Shown one piece after another: positions 1-5,375 of a stretch of DNA of 5,532 bases; the first letter of the stretch is position 1; every line of letters begins with the position of its first letter. A model generated the notes under the pieces. It saw only the letters and a list, made by a program, of their open reading frames with translations. It did no database searches and was not told the DNA's origin. The stretch spans positions 1-5,532 of the forward strand of contig CAAGIP010000205.1 in NCBI GenBank assembly GCA_900769955.1, written 5' to 3'. The translations under genes and the position numbers were made by a program. This DNA is from Spirochaetia bacterium. GTDB taxonomy: Bacteria; Spirochaetota; Spirochaetia; Sphaerochaetales; Sphaerochaetaceae.

Positions 1-1533
1 CTCATCCCGGTATTCGCAATAATAAAGAATACTTCCTGGAAGGCAGTGGGCTTTTACGGCTTTCTATTCGGAGTCGCGTTCTACTGCTTTTACAACTACT
101 GGCTGCCCAACTTCCATAAAGGTGCCATTGTCATCGTAACCGTCATCAAGGGCGGTGAGATGGTAATGCTCTTTTTCGCACTCAAGGCGGCAGTCACGTT
201 CTTTAAAAAGCACGGCTATCTCATTCAGGGACTTATATGGGTAAGCTATGCATACCTTTCTGAGAGCTGGTTTGCGGGCTATCCCTACGGAACCGTGTGC
301 TACGCGCTCTGGCGCTGTCTGCCGCTTATCCAGGTGGCTGAGTATACGGGAATCTGGGCGATCATATACATGATGATCGTGCCTCAGGCGTTCATCGGAG
401 GCTGGGCCGCCGATAAGATACGCGGTAAGGGTGAGAAGTTTCTCACCTTCATCAGGTCAAACCTGTATTTTCCTGTAATATATGCAGTACTCTTCGCACT
501 CTGGCTCGTTACCGGATTTATTTCCCTCAGTACGTGGAAGAATGCCGAAGCTGACAGAACGTGGCGTGTTGCCACCGTCCAGCACAACCACGACTCATGG
601 CAGGGCGGGCTTACCACCTACAGAAGGAACTTCTCAAACCTGAGAAGACTCTCCCTTGAAGCGATAAGGCAGGACCCTGACATCGTCGTATGGTCTGAAA
701 CCGCATTCGTGCCTTCCGTAAGCTGGCATATGAACTACTCATATGAGGGTGCCGGGGACACGATCGGAAATGCCGAGACGGCAGAGCTTGTAAGGGAGTT
801 CGTCGCCTTCGGTGAGGAACTTTCAAAGCCGCTTCTCACCGGTAACCCGACAGGCGTGCTTGCAGATCCCTCAAAGGGCCCGATCGATCCGGAGACGGGG
901 GAACTGAACAGAACAGACTACAACTCAGTCATACTCTTCGATGAGGGAACGATTAAGCAGTCATACAACAAGCAGCACCTCGTCCCGTTCACCGAACACT
1001 TCCCCTACAAAAAGTCCATGCCATGGCTCTACAACATCCTTGTTTCCCTCGACTACAACTGGTGGGAGCAGGGTGATGAACCTGTGGTATTCGAAACTGA
1101 CGGTGTTAAGTTCTCCACCCCGATCTGCTACGAGGATGTCTTTGGCTGTCTGCCCGCGGAATTCGTGAGAAACGGTGCCGACGTCATCGTCAACATGACC
1201 AACGACCGCTGGTCAGGCAGTGCCGATGCCGCCTTCCAGCACGCCACGATCGCAGTGTTCAGGAGTGTGGAGACGAGAAAGACAATGGTCCGCAGTACCA
1301 ACAGCGGTCAGACGTGCATGATACTGCCCACAGGTGAGCTTACCGACCCTGTCGAGCAGTTTAAGATGACGTACCACATATATGATGTGCCCGTGTATGA
1401 AAGTGCCACGTATGGACATACCTTCTACGTTGAACACACCGACATACTGGCATACGCATCCATTGCCGCATCGGCTGCGGCTCTCATCATCGGTGCCGTG
1501 CTGATGATCAGCAGAAGGAAGAAGGAAAAGTAA
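1..1533 (+). CDS. lnt: Apolipoprotein N-acyltransferase, 5'-partial
   Basis: Lnt transfers an acyl chain from a phospholipid to the N-terminal cysteine of diacylated lipoproteins, the last step of lipoprotein maturation in the inner membrane. The frame is open from base 1, so the gene starts upstream; the GTG at 46 lies inside a hydrophobic helix and is probably not the start. About 510 residues are visible. Hydrophobic segments fill roughly residues 16-176, followed by a periplasmic nitrilase-like domain (about 185-470) and a final membrane helix (about 482-504) with a basic tail. The catalytic triad is complete: Glu in WSETAFVPS (codon 697-699), Lys in YNKQHLVPF (970-972) and Cys in PICYEDVF (1126-1128). 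The Tyr-Glu after the Cys and the Glu in LVPFTEHFP are also conserved in the family. The first membrane helices are probably missing. The stop lies 1 bp before cinA, so the two are cotranscribed. Family assignment is very secure. Confidence 0.97.
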   Translation, partial: LIPVFAIIKNTSWKAVGFYGFLFGVAFYCFYNYWLPNFHKGAIVIVTVIKGGEMVMLFFALKAAVTFFKKHGYLIQGLIWVSYAYLSESWFAGYPYGTVCYALWRCLPLIQVAEYTGIWAIIYMMIVPQAFIGGWAADKIRGKGEKFLTFIRSNLYFPVIYAVLFALWLVTGFISLSTWKNAEADRTWRVATVQHNHDSWQGGLTTYRRNFSNLRRLSLEAIRQDPDIVVWSETAFVPSVSWHMNYSYEGAGDTIGNAETAELVREFVAFGEELSKPLLTGNPTGVLADPSKGPIDPETGELNRTDYNSVILFDEGTIKQSYNKQHLVPFTEHFPYKKSMPWLYNILVSLDYNWWEQGDEPVVFETDGVKFSTPICYEDVFGCLPAEFVRNGADVIVNMTNDRWSGSADAAFQHATIAVFRSVETRKTMVRSTNSGQTCMILPTGELTDPVEQFKMTYHIYDVPVYESATYGHTFYVEHTDILAYASIAASAAALIIGAVLMISRRKKEK

Positions 1534-1534
1534 T

Positions 1535-2782
1535 ATGGACAGGGAGAATGCTTGTCTTATCGTAATCGGCAGTGAGCTCACCGAGGGCATCATTGCCGAT
1601 AAGCATGGTCAGGTCGTTTCCCGCGAGCTTACCGCTCTCGGCTATCACATAAACCAGCTTGTTGCCATCCCCGATGACGGCTCAGTGGGCCATGTGCTTA
1701 AGGCACTTCTCAAAAAGAATGACATCGTCATCATCACGGGCGGGCTCGGGCCCACCAGCGATGACCTGACGAGAAGTGCCGTTGCAGAGGCTTCCGGAAG
1801 GAAGCTTGTTAAGGATGAAGCTGCCTTTGAACGGCTTTACAAAAGAGTAGGGGAGAGGATCTGGGGCGCAAATGAGAAGCAGGCATACTTCCCTGAGGGC
1901 TTCACCACGATACTCAATCCCAACGGCACTGCGGAAGGCTTTTACGGGGAAGCGGGAGACACTCTCGTGTTCTGTCTTCCCGGACCTCCCCGTGAGATGG
2001 GCCCGATGTTTTATGACCATGTGCTTCCATACCTGGCACGTCTCAGGGGCCACCACAACAGGAAGAGACTTGAATACTCCACATACCTCATCGCGGAAGC
2101 AAAGCTTGAGGAACTCACCAGGCAGGCTTCTTCAGATATTAACTGGGGAACAAGGTTCCAGGATTACAGGATATCGCTCTATGCCGACGGTGATGAAGCT
2201 GCCGCACGGGAAGCTGTTGAACGCCTCCGTGCAATGTGCGGTCCCGCACTCATCGCGGACGGCGACGTGACGGCACTGGGTGCTCTTACATCCATTCTGA
2301 GGGAAAAAAAGCTTACCGTCTCAACTGCTGAAAGCTGTACCGGAGGACTTGCCTCAATGCTTCTGACTGAGGAAGCGGGTGCAAGCACCTACTTTCCCGG
2401 CGGAATCGTGTCATATTCACCTGATGTCAAGGAGAACGTGCTCGGAGTAAGTGCCGAAACAGTTGAAAAATATGGTGTTGTGAGCGAGGAGTGCGCAATC
2501 GAAATGGCTAATGGCGTGCTTGAAAAAACCGGCAGTGATTACGCCCTCTCGGTAACAGGTGTTGCAGGACCCGACAAAAGCGAGGGAAAGGATGTTGGAA
2601 CGGTGTGCTTCGGCTTTGCAGGAAAGGTCCGTGAAGAAGAGAGCGTGACGCTTCACTTCTCTTCCTGGGGAAGGGCATCCGTCAGGCGCAAGAGCGCGAC
2701 TGCCGCATTCATCCTGATGAAGGCCTTCATCGAGGGAAAAGGCCCCCTTATTGACATCACTTCCATGTGGAATTATATTTAG
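1535..2782 (+). CDS. cinA: CinA-family protein: MoaB/MocF-like domain plus nicotinamide-nucleotide amidase (PncC)
   Basis: The protein has 415 residues, the usual size for two-domain CinA. The N-terminal domain (about 1-170) is molybdopterin-binding-like; in studied homologues it has ADP-ribose pyrophosphatase activity. It shows GSELTEG (12-18), GGLGPTSDDLT (69-79), NEKQAYFP (113-120), NPNGTAEG (128-135) and LPGPPREM (148-155). The C-terminal domain (about 248-400) is PncC, which deamidates nicotinamide mononucleotide to nicotinate mononucleotide in NAD recycling. It shows AESCTGG (265-271), AGASTYFPGG (281-290), IVSYSPDVK (291-299), TGVAGP (341-346) and a VGTV strand (354-357). The ATG is preceded by AAGGA at 1522-1526, 8 nt upstream and inside the end of lnt, which suggests translational coupling. 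The metal-site region reads DKH at 22-24, where many homologues have an Asn-rich motif. The name comes from competence induction in pneumococcus; nothing here points to competence. Its activity has not been shown for this protein. Confidence 0.96.
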   Translation: MDRENACLIVIGSELTEGIIADKHGQVVSRELTALGYHINQLVAIPDDGSVGHVLKALLKKNDIVIITGGLGPTSDDLTRSAVAEASGRKLVKDEAAFERLYKRVGERIWGANEKQAYFPEGFTTILNPNGTAEGFYGEAGDTLVFCLPGPPREMGPMFYDHVLPYLARLRGHHNRKRLEYSTYLIAEAKLEELTRQASSDINWGTRFQDYRISLYADGDEAAAREAVERLRAMCGPALIADGDVTALGALTSILREKKLTVSTAESCTGGLASMLLTEEAGASTYFPGGIVSYSPDVKENVLGVSAETVEKYGVVSEECAIEMANGVLEKTGSDYALSVTGVAGPDKSEGKDVGTVCFGFAGKVREEESVTLHFSSWGRASVRRKSATAAFILMKAFIEGKGPLIDITSMWNYI

Positions 2783-2799
2783 CACATAAAGTTCGCTTG

Positions 2800-2828
2800 T
2801 TGATAATCAGAATTACTGAATATATATC
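2800..2828 (+). promoter_or_regulatory. Candidate sigma-70-type promoter for rho-rpmE
   Basis: The AT-rich gap between cinA and rho contains TTGATA (2800-2805, five of six bases of the -35 consensus). After a 17-nt spacer comes TATATC (2823-2828, four of six bases of the -10 consensus). An overlapping choice is TTGTTG (2797-2802) with TATATA (2821-2826) at 18 nt. Transcription would begin about 25 nt before the rho start, leaving a short leader. AT-rich gaps often give such matches by chance, and read-through from lnt-cinA could also supply rho. This is a prediction only. Confidence 0.35.
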
Positions 2829-2847
2829 CTTACATCTGAATATTTTT

Positions 2848-2851
2848 GGAG
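2848..2851 (+). promoter_or_regulatory. Ribosome binding site that fixes the rho start
   Basis: GGAG at 2848-2851 lies 9 nt before the GTG at 2861, a normal Shine-Dalgarno distance. The other upstream candidate, TTG at 2846-2848, overlaps this motif and has no purine-rich site of its own upstream. An in-frame TGA at 2837-2839 excludes any earlier start, and no ATG is available near here. Confidence 0.75.
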
Positions 2852-2860
2852 AAACAATTC

Positions 2861-4738
2861 GTGACAGATGAAGATTTGTTTGAAGCAGCCCCTGCAGAGA
2901 GCGCAGTGAGCGCTCCTGCCGAAGACGTTAGGAAAGAAAAGAAAGTCGTCAGGGCAAAACGCACAATAAAAGTTAAGGTCAAGGCTGCAGAGCCTGCTTC
3001 CGAAGCAGGTGCCGAAGCAGCTCCCGCAGCTGAAAAAAGTGAAACGGAAGAGCAGAAGCCTAAGAGAAAGCCCGTAAGAAGGCCAAGAAAGAAGGCAGAG
3101 GAAGCTCCCGCTCCCGCAGCAGAAGCCAAAGATGATAGTCAGGGAACGCTCTTTGCTGAGGAAAGTGCGCCTCAGGAAGAAGTGAAGACTGAAGAAACAC
3201 CTGCTCCCGCAGCAGAGGAAGCACCTGCCGCCGCTGAGCCTGCTTCTGAAGAGGGTGAGAAGCCTCAGGAAGAGGAAGGGACCGATGCACCCCAGCGTTT
3301 CAACGGTCCGAACAATAAGTTCCAGAACAACAGAAAGAACAGAAACAAGAACAGCCAGAATAAACCCAGAAGGGAAGAGATAATCGAGGTAAGCCTCGAG
3401 GAAAATCCCGATGCACCCCAGCTCTTCATCTCATTCCTCACTACCCAGCCCCTTGATACACTGCGTGACATGGCAAGGGAAAAGGGCATTACCGAGGAAG
3501 TGATCCTGGACTGCAGGAAGCAGGATTTAATCAGGGAGATGAGCCGCCTCCATACTGCAAACGGCGGTGTCCTGATGGTCGAGGGAACCATTGAGATCCT
3601 TTCCGAGGGTTACGGTTTTCTCAGATACAGCATCAACAGCTACCTTTCGGGAACGGAAGATGTCTACCTCTCCTCCGGAATGATAAGAGGCTGCGGTCTC
3701 AGGACCGGAGACACTGTCTTCGGCCAGGTCAGGACCCCGAGGGAAAGCGACAAGTTCTACTCAATGTTCCGTGTCATGACGGTAAACGGGGACACACCCC
3801 AGATGGCAAAGCTCCGCGTTCCCTTCGATACGCTCACTCCGCTTTTCCCCGATGAAAAGCTTAACCTTCAGTATGTATCCGATCCTGAAAAGCCCGAGGA
3901 CATGGACATCGCGACGAGAGTCGTCGATCTCTTCTGTCCTATCGGAAAGGGACAGCGCTCACTTATTGTCGCGCCTCCCAGAACGGGTAAAACGGTGCTC
4001 ATGCAGAAGATTGCCAATGCGATAACGACAAACCATCCCGAGGTTAAGCTCTTCGTCCTGCTCGTTGACGAGCGCCCTGAAGAGGTCACCGACATGAGAC
4101 GCAACGTAAAGGGTGAGGTCGTTGCCTCAACCTTCGATGAGCAGGCCACACGCCACGTTCAGGTTGCCGAGATGGTCATCGAGAAGGCAAAGCGCCTTGT
4201 CGAGCAGCATAAGGATGTAGTCATCCTGCTTGACTCGATAACGCGTCTTGCAAGGGCATACAACCAGACAGTTCCCGCCTCGGGAAAGATCCTCTCCGGC
4301 GGTGTTGACTCCAACGCGCTCCATAAGCCCAAGAGGTTCTTCGGAGCCGCAAGAAACATCGAGAACGGCGGTTCGCTCACGATCATATCGACTGCCCTCA
4401 TTGAAACCGGCTCCAGAATGGATGAAGTCATCTTCGAGGAGTTCAAGGGAACCGGTAATAATGAAATCGTCCTTGACAGAAGAATGGCCGATTCCAGGAA
4501 GTTCCCCGCGATCAACATCAAGAAGTCGGGTACCAGAAGGGATGACCTGCTGCTTTCGAAGGATGAGCTTTCACGCCTCTGGCTCTTAAGGAATGCCGTT
4601 GCCAACATGGATGATCTGGAGATGAGCACGTTCCTCATTGACAAGATGAAGAAAACGCACAATAATAAGGAGTTCCTGGGCTCCATGTCCGGGTCTGCGG
4701 CGAATGCGGCGACTCAGATGATGACCGGGCTTAAATAG
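2861..4738 (+). CDS. rho: Transcription termination factor Rho with long low-complexity N-terminal extension
   Basis: Rho is a hexameric RNA-dependent ATPase that loads on nascent RNA and releases RNA polymerase. From GTG at 2861 it has 625 residues, against 419 in E. coli; the excess is N-terminal. Residues 1-145 are rich in Ala, Glu, Pro and Lys with basic patches (about 23-41 and 66-78). Residues 146-169 are Asn/Lys/Arg-rich (9 Asn of 24). The family core then begins: Rho N-terminal helical domain (about 195-235), cold-shock-like RNA-binding domain with GYGFLR (250-255), then the RecA-like ATPase. The ATPase shows Walker A APPRTGKT (371-378), VLLVDERPEEVT, Walker B VVILLDS (453-459), the Q-loop region LSGGVD (478-483), ALHKPKRFFGAARN, and FKGTGN followed by the arginine-finger region LDRR. 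All motor elements look intact. A TTG at 2846 would add five residues but has no ribosome binding site. rpmE follows 57 bp downstream. Identity is certain; the role of the extension is unknown. Confidence 0.98.
   Translation: MTDEDLFEAAPAESAVSAPAEDVRKEKKVVRAKRTIKVKVKAAEPASEAGAEAAPAAEKSETEEQKPKRKPVRRPRKKAEEAPAPAAEAKDDSQGTLFAEESAPQEEVKTEETPAPAAEEAPAAAEPASEEGEKPQEEEGTDAPQRFNGPNNKFQNNRKNRNKNSQNKPRREEIIEVSLEENPDAPQLFISFLTTQPLDTLRDMAREKGITEEVILDCRKQDLIREMSRLHTANGGVLMVEGTIEILSEGYGFLRYSINSYLSGTEDVYLSSGMIRGCGLRTGDTVFGQVRTPRESDKFYSMFRVMTVNGDTPQMAKLRVPFDTLTPLFPDEKLNLQYVSDPEKPEDMDIATRVVDLFCPIGKGQRSLIVAPPRTGKTVLMQKIANAITTNHPEVKLFVLLVDERPEEVTDMRRNVKGEVVASTFDEQATRHVQVAEMVIEKAKRLVEQHKDVVILLDSITRLARAYNQTVPASGKILSGGVDSNALHKPKRFFGAARNIENGGSLTIISTALIETGSRMDEVIFEEFKGTGNNEIVLDRRMADSRKFPAINIKKSGTRRDDLLLSKDELSRLWLLRNAVANMDDLEMSTFLIDKMKKTHNNKEFLGSMSGSAANAATQMMTGLK
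3282..3422 (+). repeat. 15-nt perfect direct repeat flanking the Asn-rich tract of rho
   Basis: CCGATGCACCCCAGC occurs at 3282-3296 and again at 3408-3422. The copies start 126 nt apart, exactly 42 codons, so both are read in the same frame as Asp-Ala-Pro-Gln. They bracket the Asn/Lys/Arg-rich segment. The spacing would allow an in-frame deletion or duplication by recombination between the copies. Confidence 0.85.
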
Positions 4739-4745
4739 ACGCTTG

Positions 4746-4765
4746 TCTGCTGTGAAAGCAGCAGA
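4746..4765 (+). promoter_or_regulatory. Hairpin in the rho-rpmE gap
   Basis: TCTGCTG (4746-4752) pairs perfectly with CAGCAGA (4759-4765). A T-G wobble (4753/4758) can close a GAAA loop (4754-4757), a GNRA-type tetraloop. No T-run follows, so it is not an ordinary intrinsic terminator. It lies 17 nt before the rpmE ribosome binding site. It could be an RNA stability or processing element, or part of a bL31 binding site, since autogenous control of rpmE through its leader is known in E. coli. The fold is visible; the function is inference. Confidence 0.45.
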
Positions 4766-4782
4766 TGGAAGATAAATCATTC

Positions 4783-4787
4783 GGAGG
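4783..4787 (+). promoter_or_regulatory. rpmE ribosome binding site
   Basis: GGAGG lies 8 nt before the ATG at 4796. It is the strongest Shine-Dalgarno match in the window, as expected for a highly translated ribosomal protein gene. Confidence 0.85.
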
Positions 4788-4795
4788 ACCACAAA

Positions 4796-4999
4796 ATGAA
4801 AAAAGATCTGCACCCCAACTATCAGTTACAGGAGATCCACTGCTCCTGCGGTAACGTCATCAAGACAAAGACAACTGCAAAGAACCTGCACGTTGAAATC
4901 TGCTCTGCATGCCATCCTTTCTTCACCGGCACACAGAAGCTTGTTGACTCCACAGGTCGTGTCGAGCGCTTCAACAAGAGATACGGCAAGACCAACTGA
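4796..4999 (+). CDS. rpmE: 50S ribosomal protein bL31, zinc-binding form
   Basis: The 67-residue protein begins MKKDLHPNY, the typical bL31 N-terminus. It carries four cysteines, C16-x-C18 and C36-x-x-C39, which mark the zinc-binding (C+) paralogue. ICSACHPFFTG and the basic tail VERFNKRYGK match the family. bL31 sits at the central protuberance of the large subunit and contributes to an intersubunit bridge. In bacteria with two copies the zinc form is replaced by a cysteine-free paralogue under zinc shortage; only the zinc form is visible here. It follows rho by 57 bp and has no obvious promoter of its own. Its TGA stop is followed at once by an in-frame TAG. The gene is complete and ends 25 bp before the terminator stem. 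Confidence 0.98.
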   Translation: MKKDLHPNYQLQEIHCSCGNVIKTKTTAKNLHVEICSACHPFFTGTQKLVDSTGRVERFNKRYGKTN

Positions 5000-5024
5000 T
5001 AGCATAATCAGACTGGATCATCAG

Positions 5025-5061
5025 AAGCAGTGGCATGAGACGTCACTGCTTTTTTGTTTTT
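5025..5061 (+). terminator. Intrinsic terminator after rpmE
   Basis: AAGCAGTG (5025-5032) pairs perfectly with CACTGCTT (5044-5051). A G-T wobble and a C-G pair extend the stem by two pairs, leaving a 7-nt loop at 5035-5041. A T-rich tract follows at 5050-5061, broken only by G5056. It closes the transcription unit. The operon that encodes Rho is thus ended by a Rho-independent signal. Confidence 0.93.
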
Positions 5062-5130
5062 CAGGTTATTCTTTCCATAAAGGATTTGTTAATCCCTGAT
5101 ACGGAAAACTGCAAAGAGCAAAAAAATTAA

Positions 5131-5375
5131 TTCCATATTGATAAGTCCCTCCTGATTTCCCCTTCTTAACGGAAAGATCGGGAGTGAGGACTGCTTTGTG
5201 TGTGTATCAAGACCTCGCCGGTTCGGTAAGATAATGGCTGCCAACATGCTTGCAACATACTACTCCAAAGGCTGTGCTTTCCATGAGATCTTTTTCGACC
5301 AGTGAATAAAAGATGCCGCATCATTCGGAAAACACATATACAATAATAAAAAATGATATCAACTACCCAAGCATC
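5131..5375 (+). pseudogene. Decayed fragment of an AAA-ATPase-like (PF09820/DUF1703-type) gene
   Basis: Three reading-frame pieces together resemble the N-terminal part of AAA-ATPase-like proteins, which usually also carry a C-terminal PD-(D/E)XK-type domain. The first piece (5131-5157) reads FHIDKSLLI, like the family's YVDKTGLI. The second (5162-5350) reads LLNGKIGSEDCF, VCVSRPRRFGK and MAANMLATYYSKGC, the family P-loop region, then ASFGKHIYNN after a stop. The third (from 5352) reads NDINYPSI, like the family's KYDVIY. Damage seen: a 1-nt shift near the TTTCCCC run at 5156-5162, a TGA at 5301-5303, and a shift at the A6 run at 5348-5353. The Ser/Thr after the P-loop Lys is Ile. No start and no C-terminal part is present. 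A few family-like residues may extend upstream to about 5115. The family call is from memory of its motifs, not a search. The bases between the terminator and this fragment show no gene. Confidence 0.65.
5144..5192. other. Imperfect stem-loop of about 17 pairs
   Basis: Four blocks pair: 5144-5148 with 5188-5192, 5149-5152 with 5181-5184, 5153-5156 with 5177-5180 (one T-G wobble) and 5157-5160 with 5171-5174. A 3-nt bulge (5185-5187), a 2-nt bulge (5175-5176) and a 10-nt loop (5161-5170) remain. No T-run adjoins it on either strand, so it is a poor terminator. It overlaps the start of the AAA-ATPase remnant and may be accidental. Confidence 0.4.

Noticed and set aside
46..1533. GTG at 46 as the lnt start
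   Set aside because: The frame is open upstream to base 1 with hydrophobic sequence typical of the family's membrane region. There is no purine-rich site at a suitable distance, and the protein would lack its first helices.
1213..1593. 126-codon minus-strand open frame over the lnt end
   Set aside because: It is a shadow of lnt, whose catalytic-domain and C-terminal sequence is unmistakable on the other strand. It has no recognisable motif and also spans the lnt/cinA junction.
2830..3129. 99-codon minus-strand Ala/Ser/Phe-rich open frame resembling a membrane protein
   Set aside because: It is the reverse complement of the Ala/Glu/Lys-rich Rho extension, which produces such hydrophobic-looking frames. 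It has no independent support.
4159..4686. 175-codon minus-strand open frame
   Set aside because: It lies entirely over the most conserved part of the Rho ATPase domain. It shows only Ser/Leu/Arg-rich shadow composition.
5082..5095. GGATT/AATCC hairpin with TGTT loop
   Set aside because: Five pairs in AT-rich sequence are expected by chance. No T-run or gene boundary gives it a role beside the strong terminator just upstream.
4893..5099. 68-codon plus-strand frame overlapping rpmE
   Set aside because: It is out of frame with rpmE, runs through the terminator hairpin and T-run, and has no ribosome binding site.
5165..5326. Minus-strand frame of about 53 codons opposite the remnant
   Set aside because: The plus strand carries the recognisable RPRRFGK motif. 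The minus frame has no known motif and no plausible ribosome binding site.
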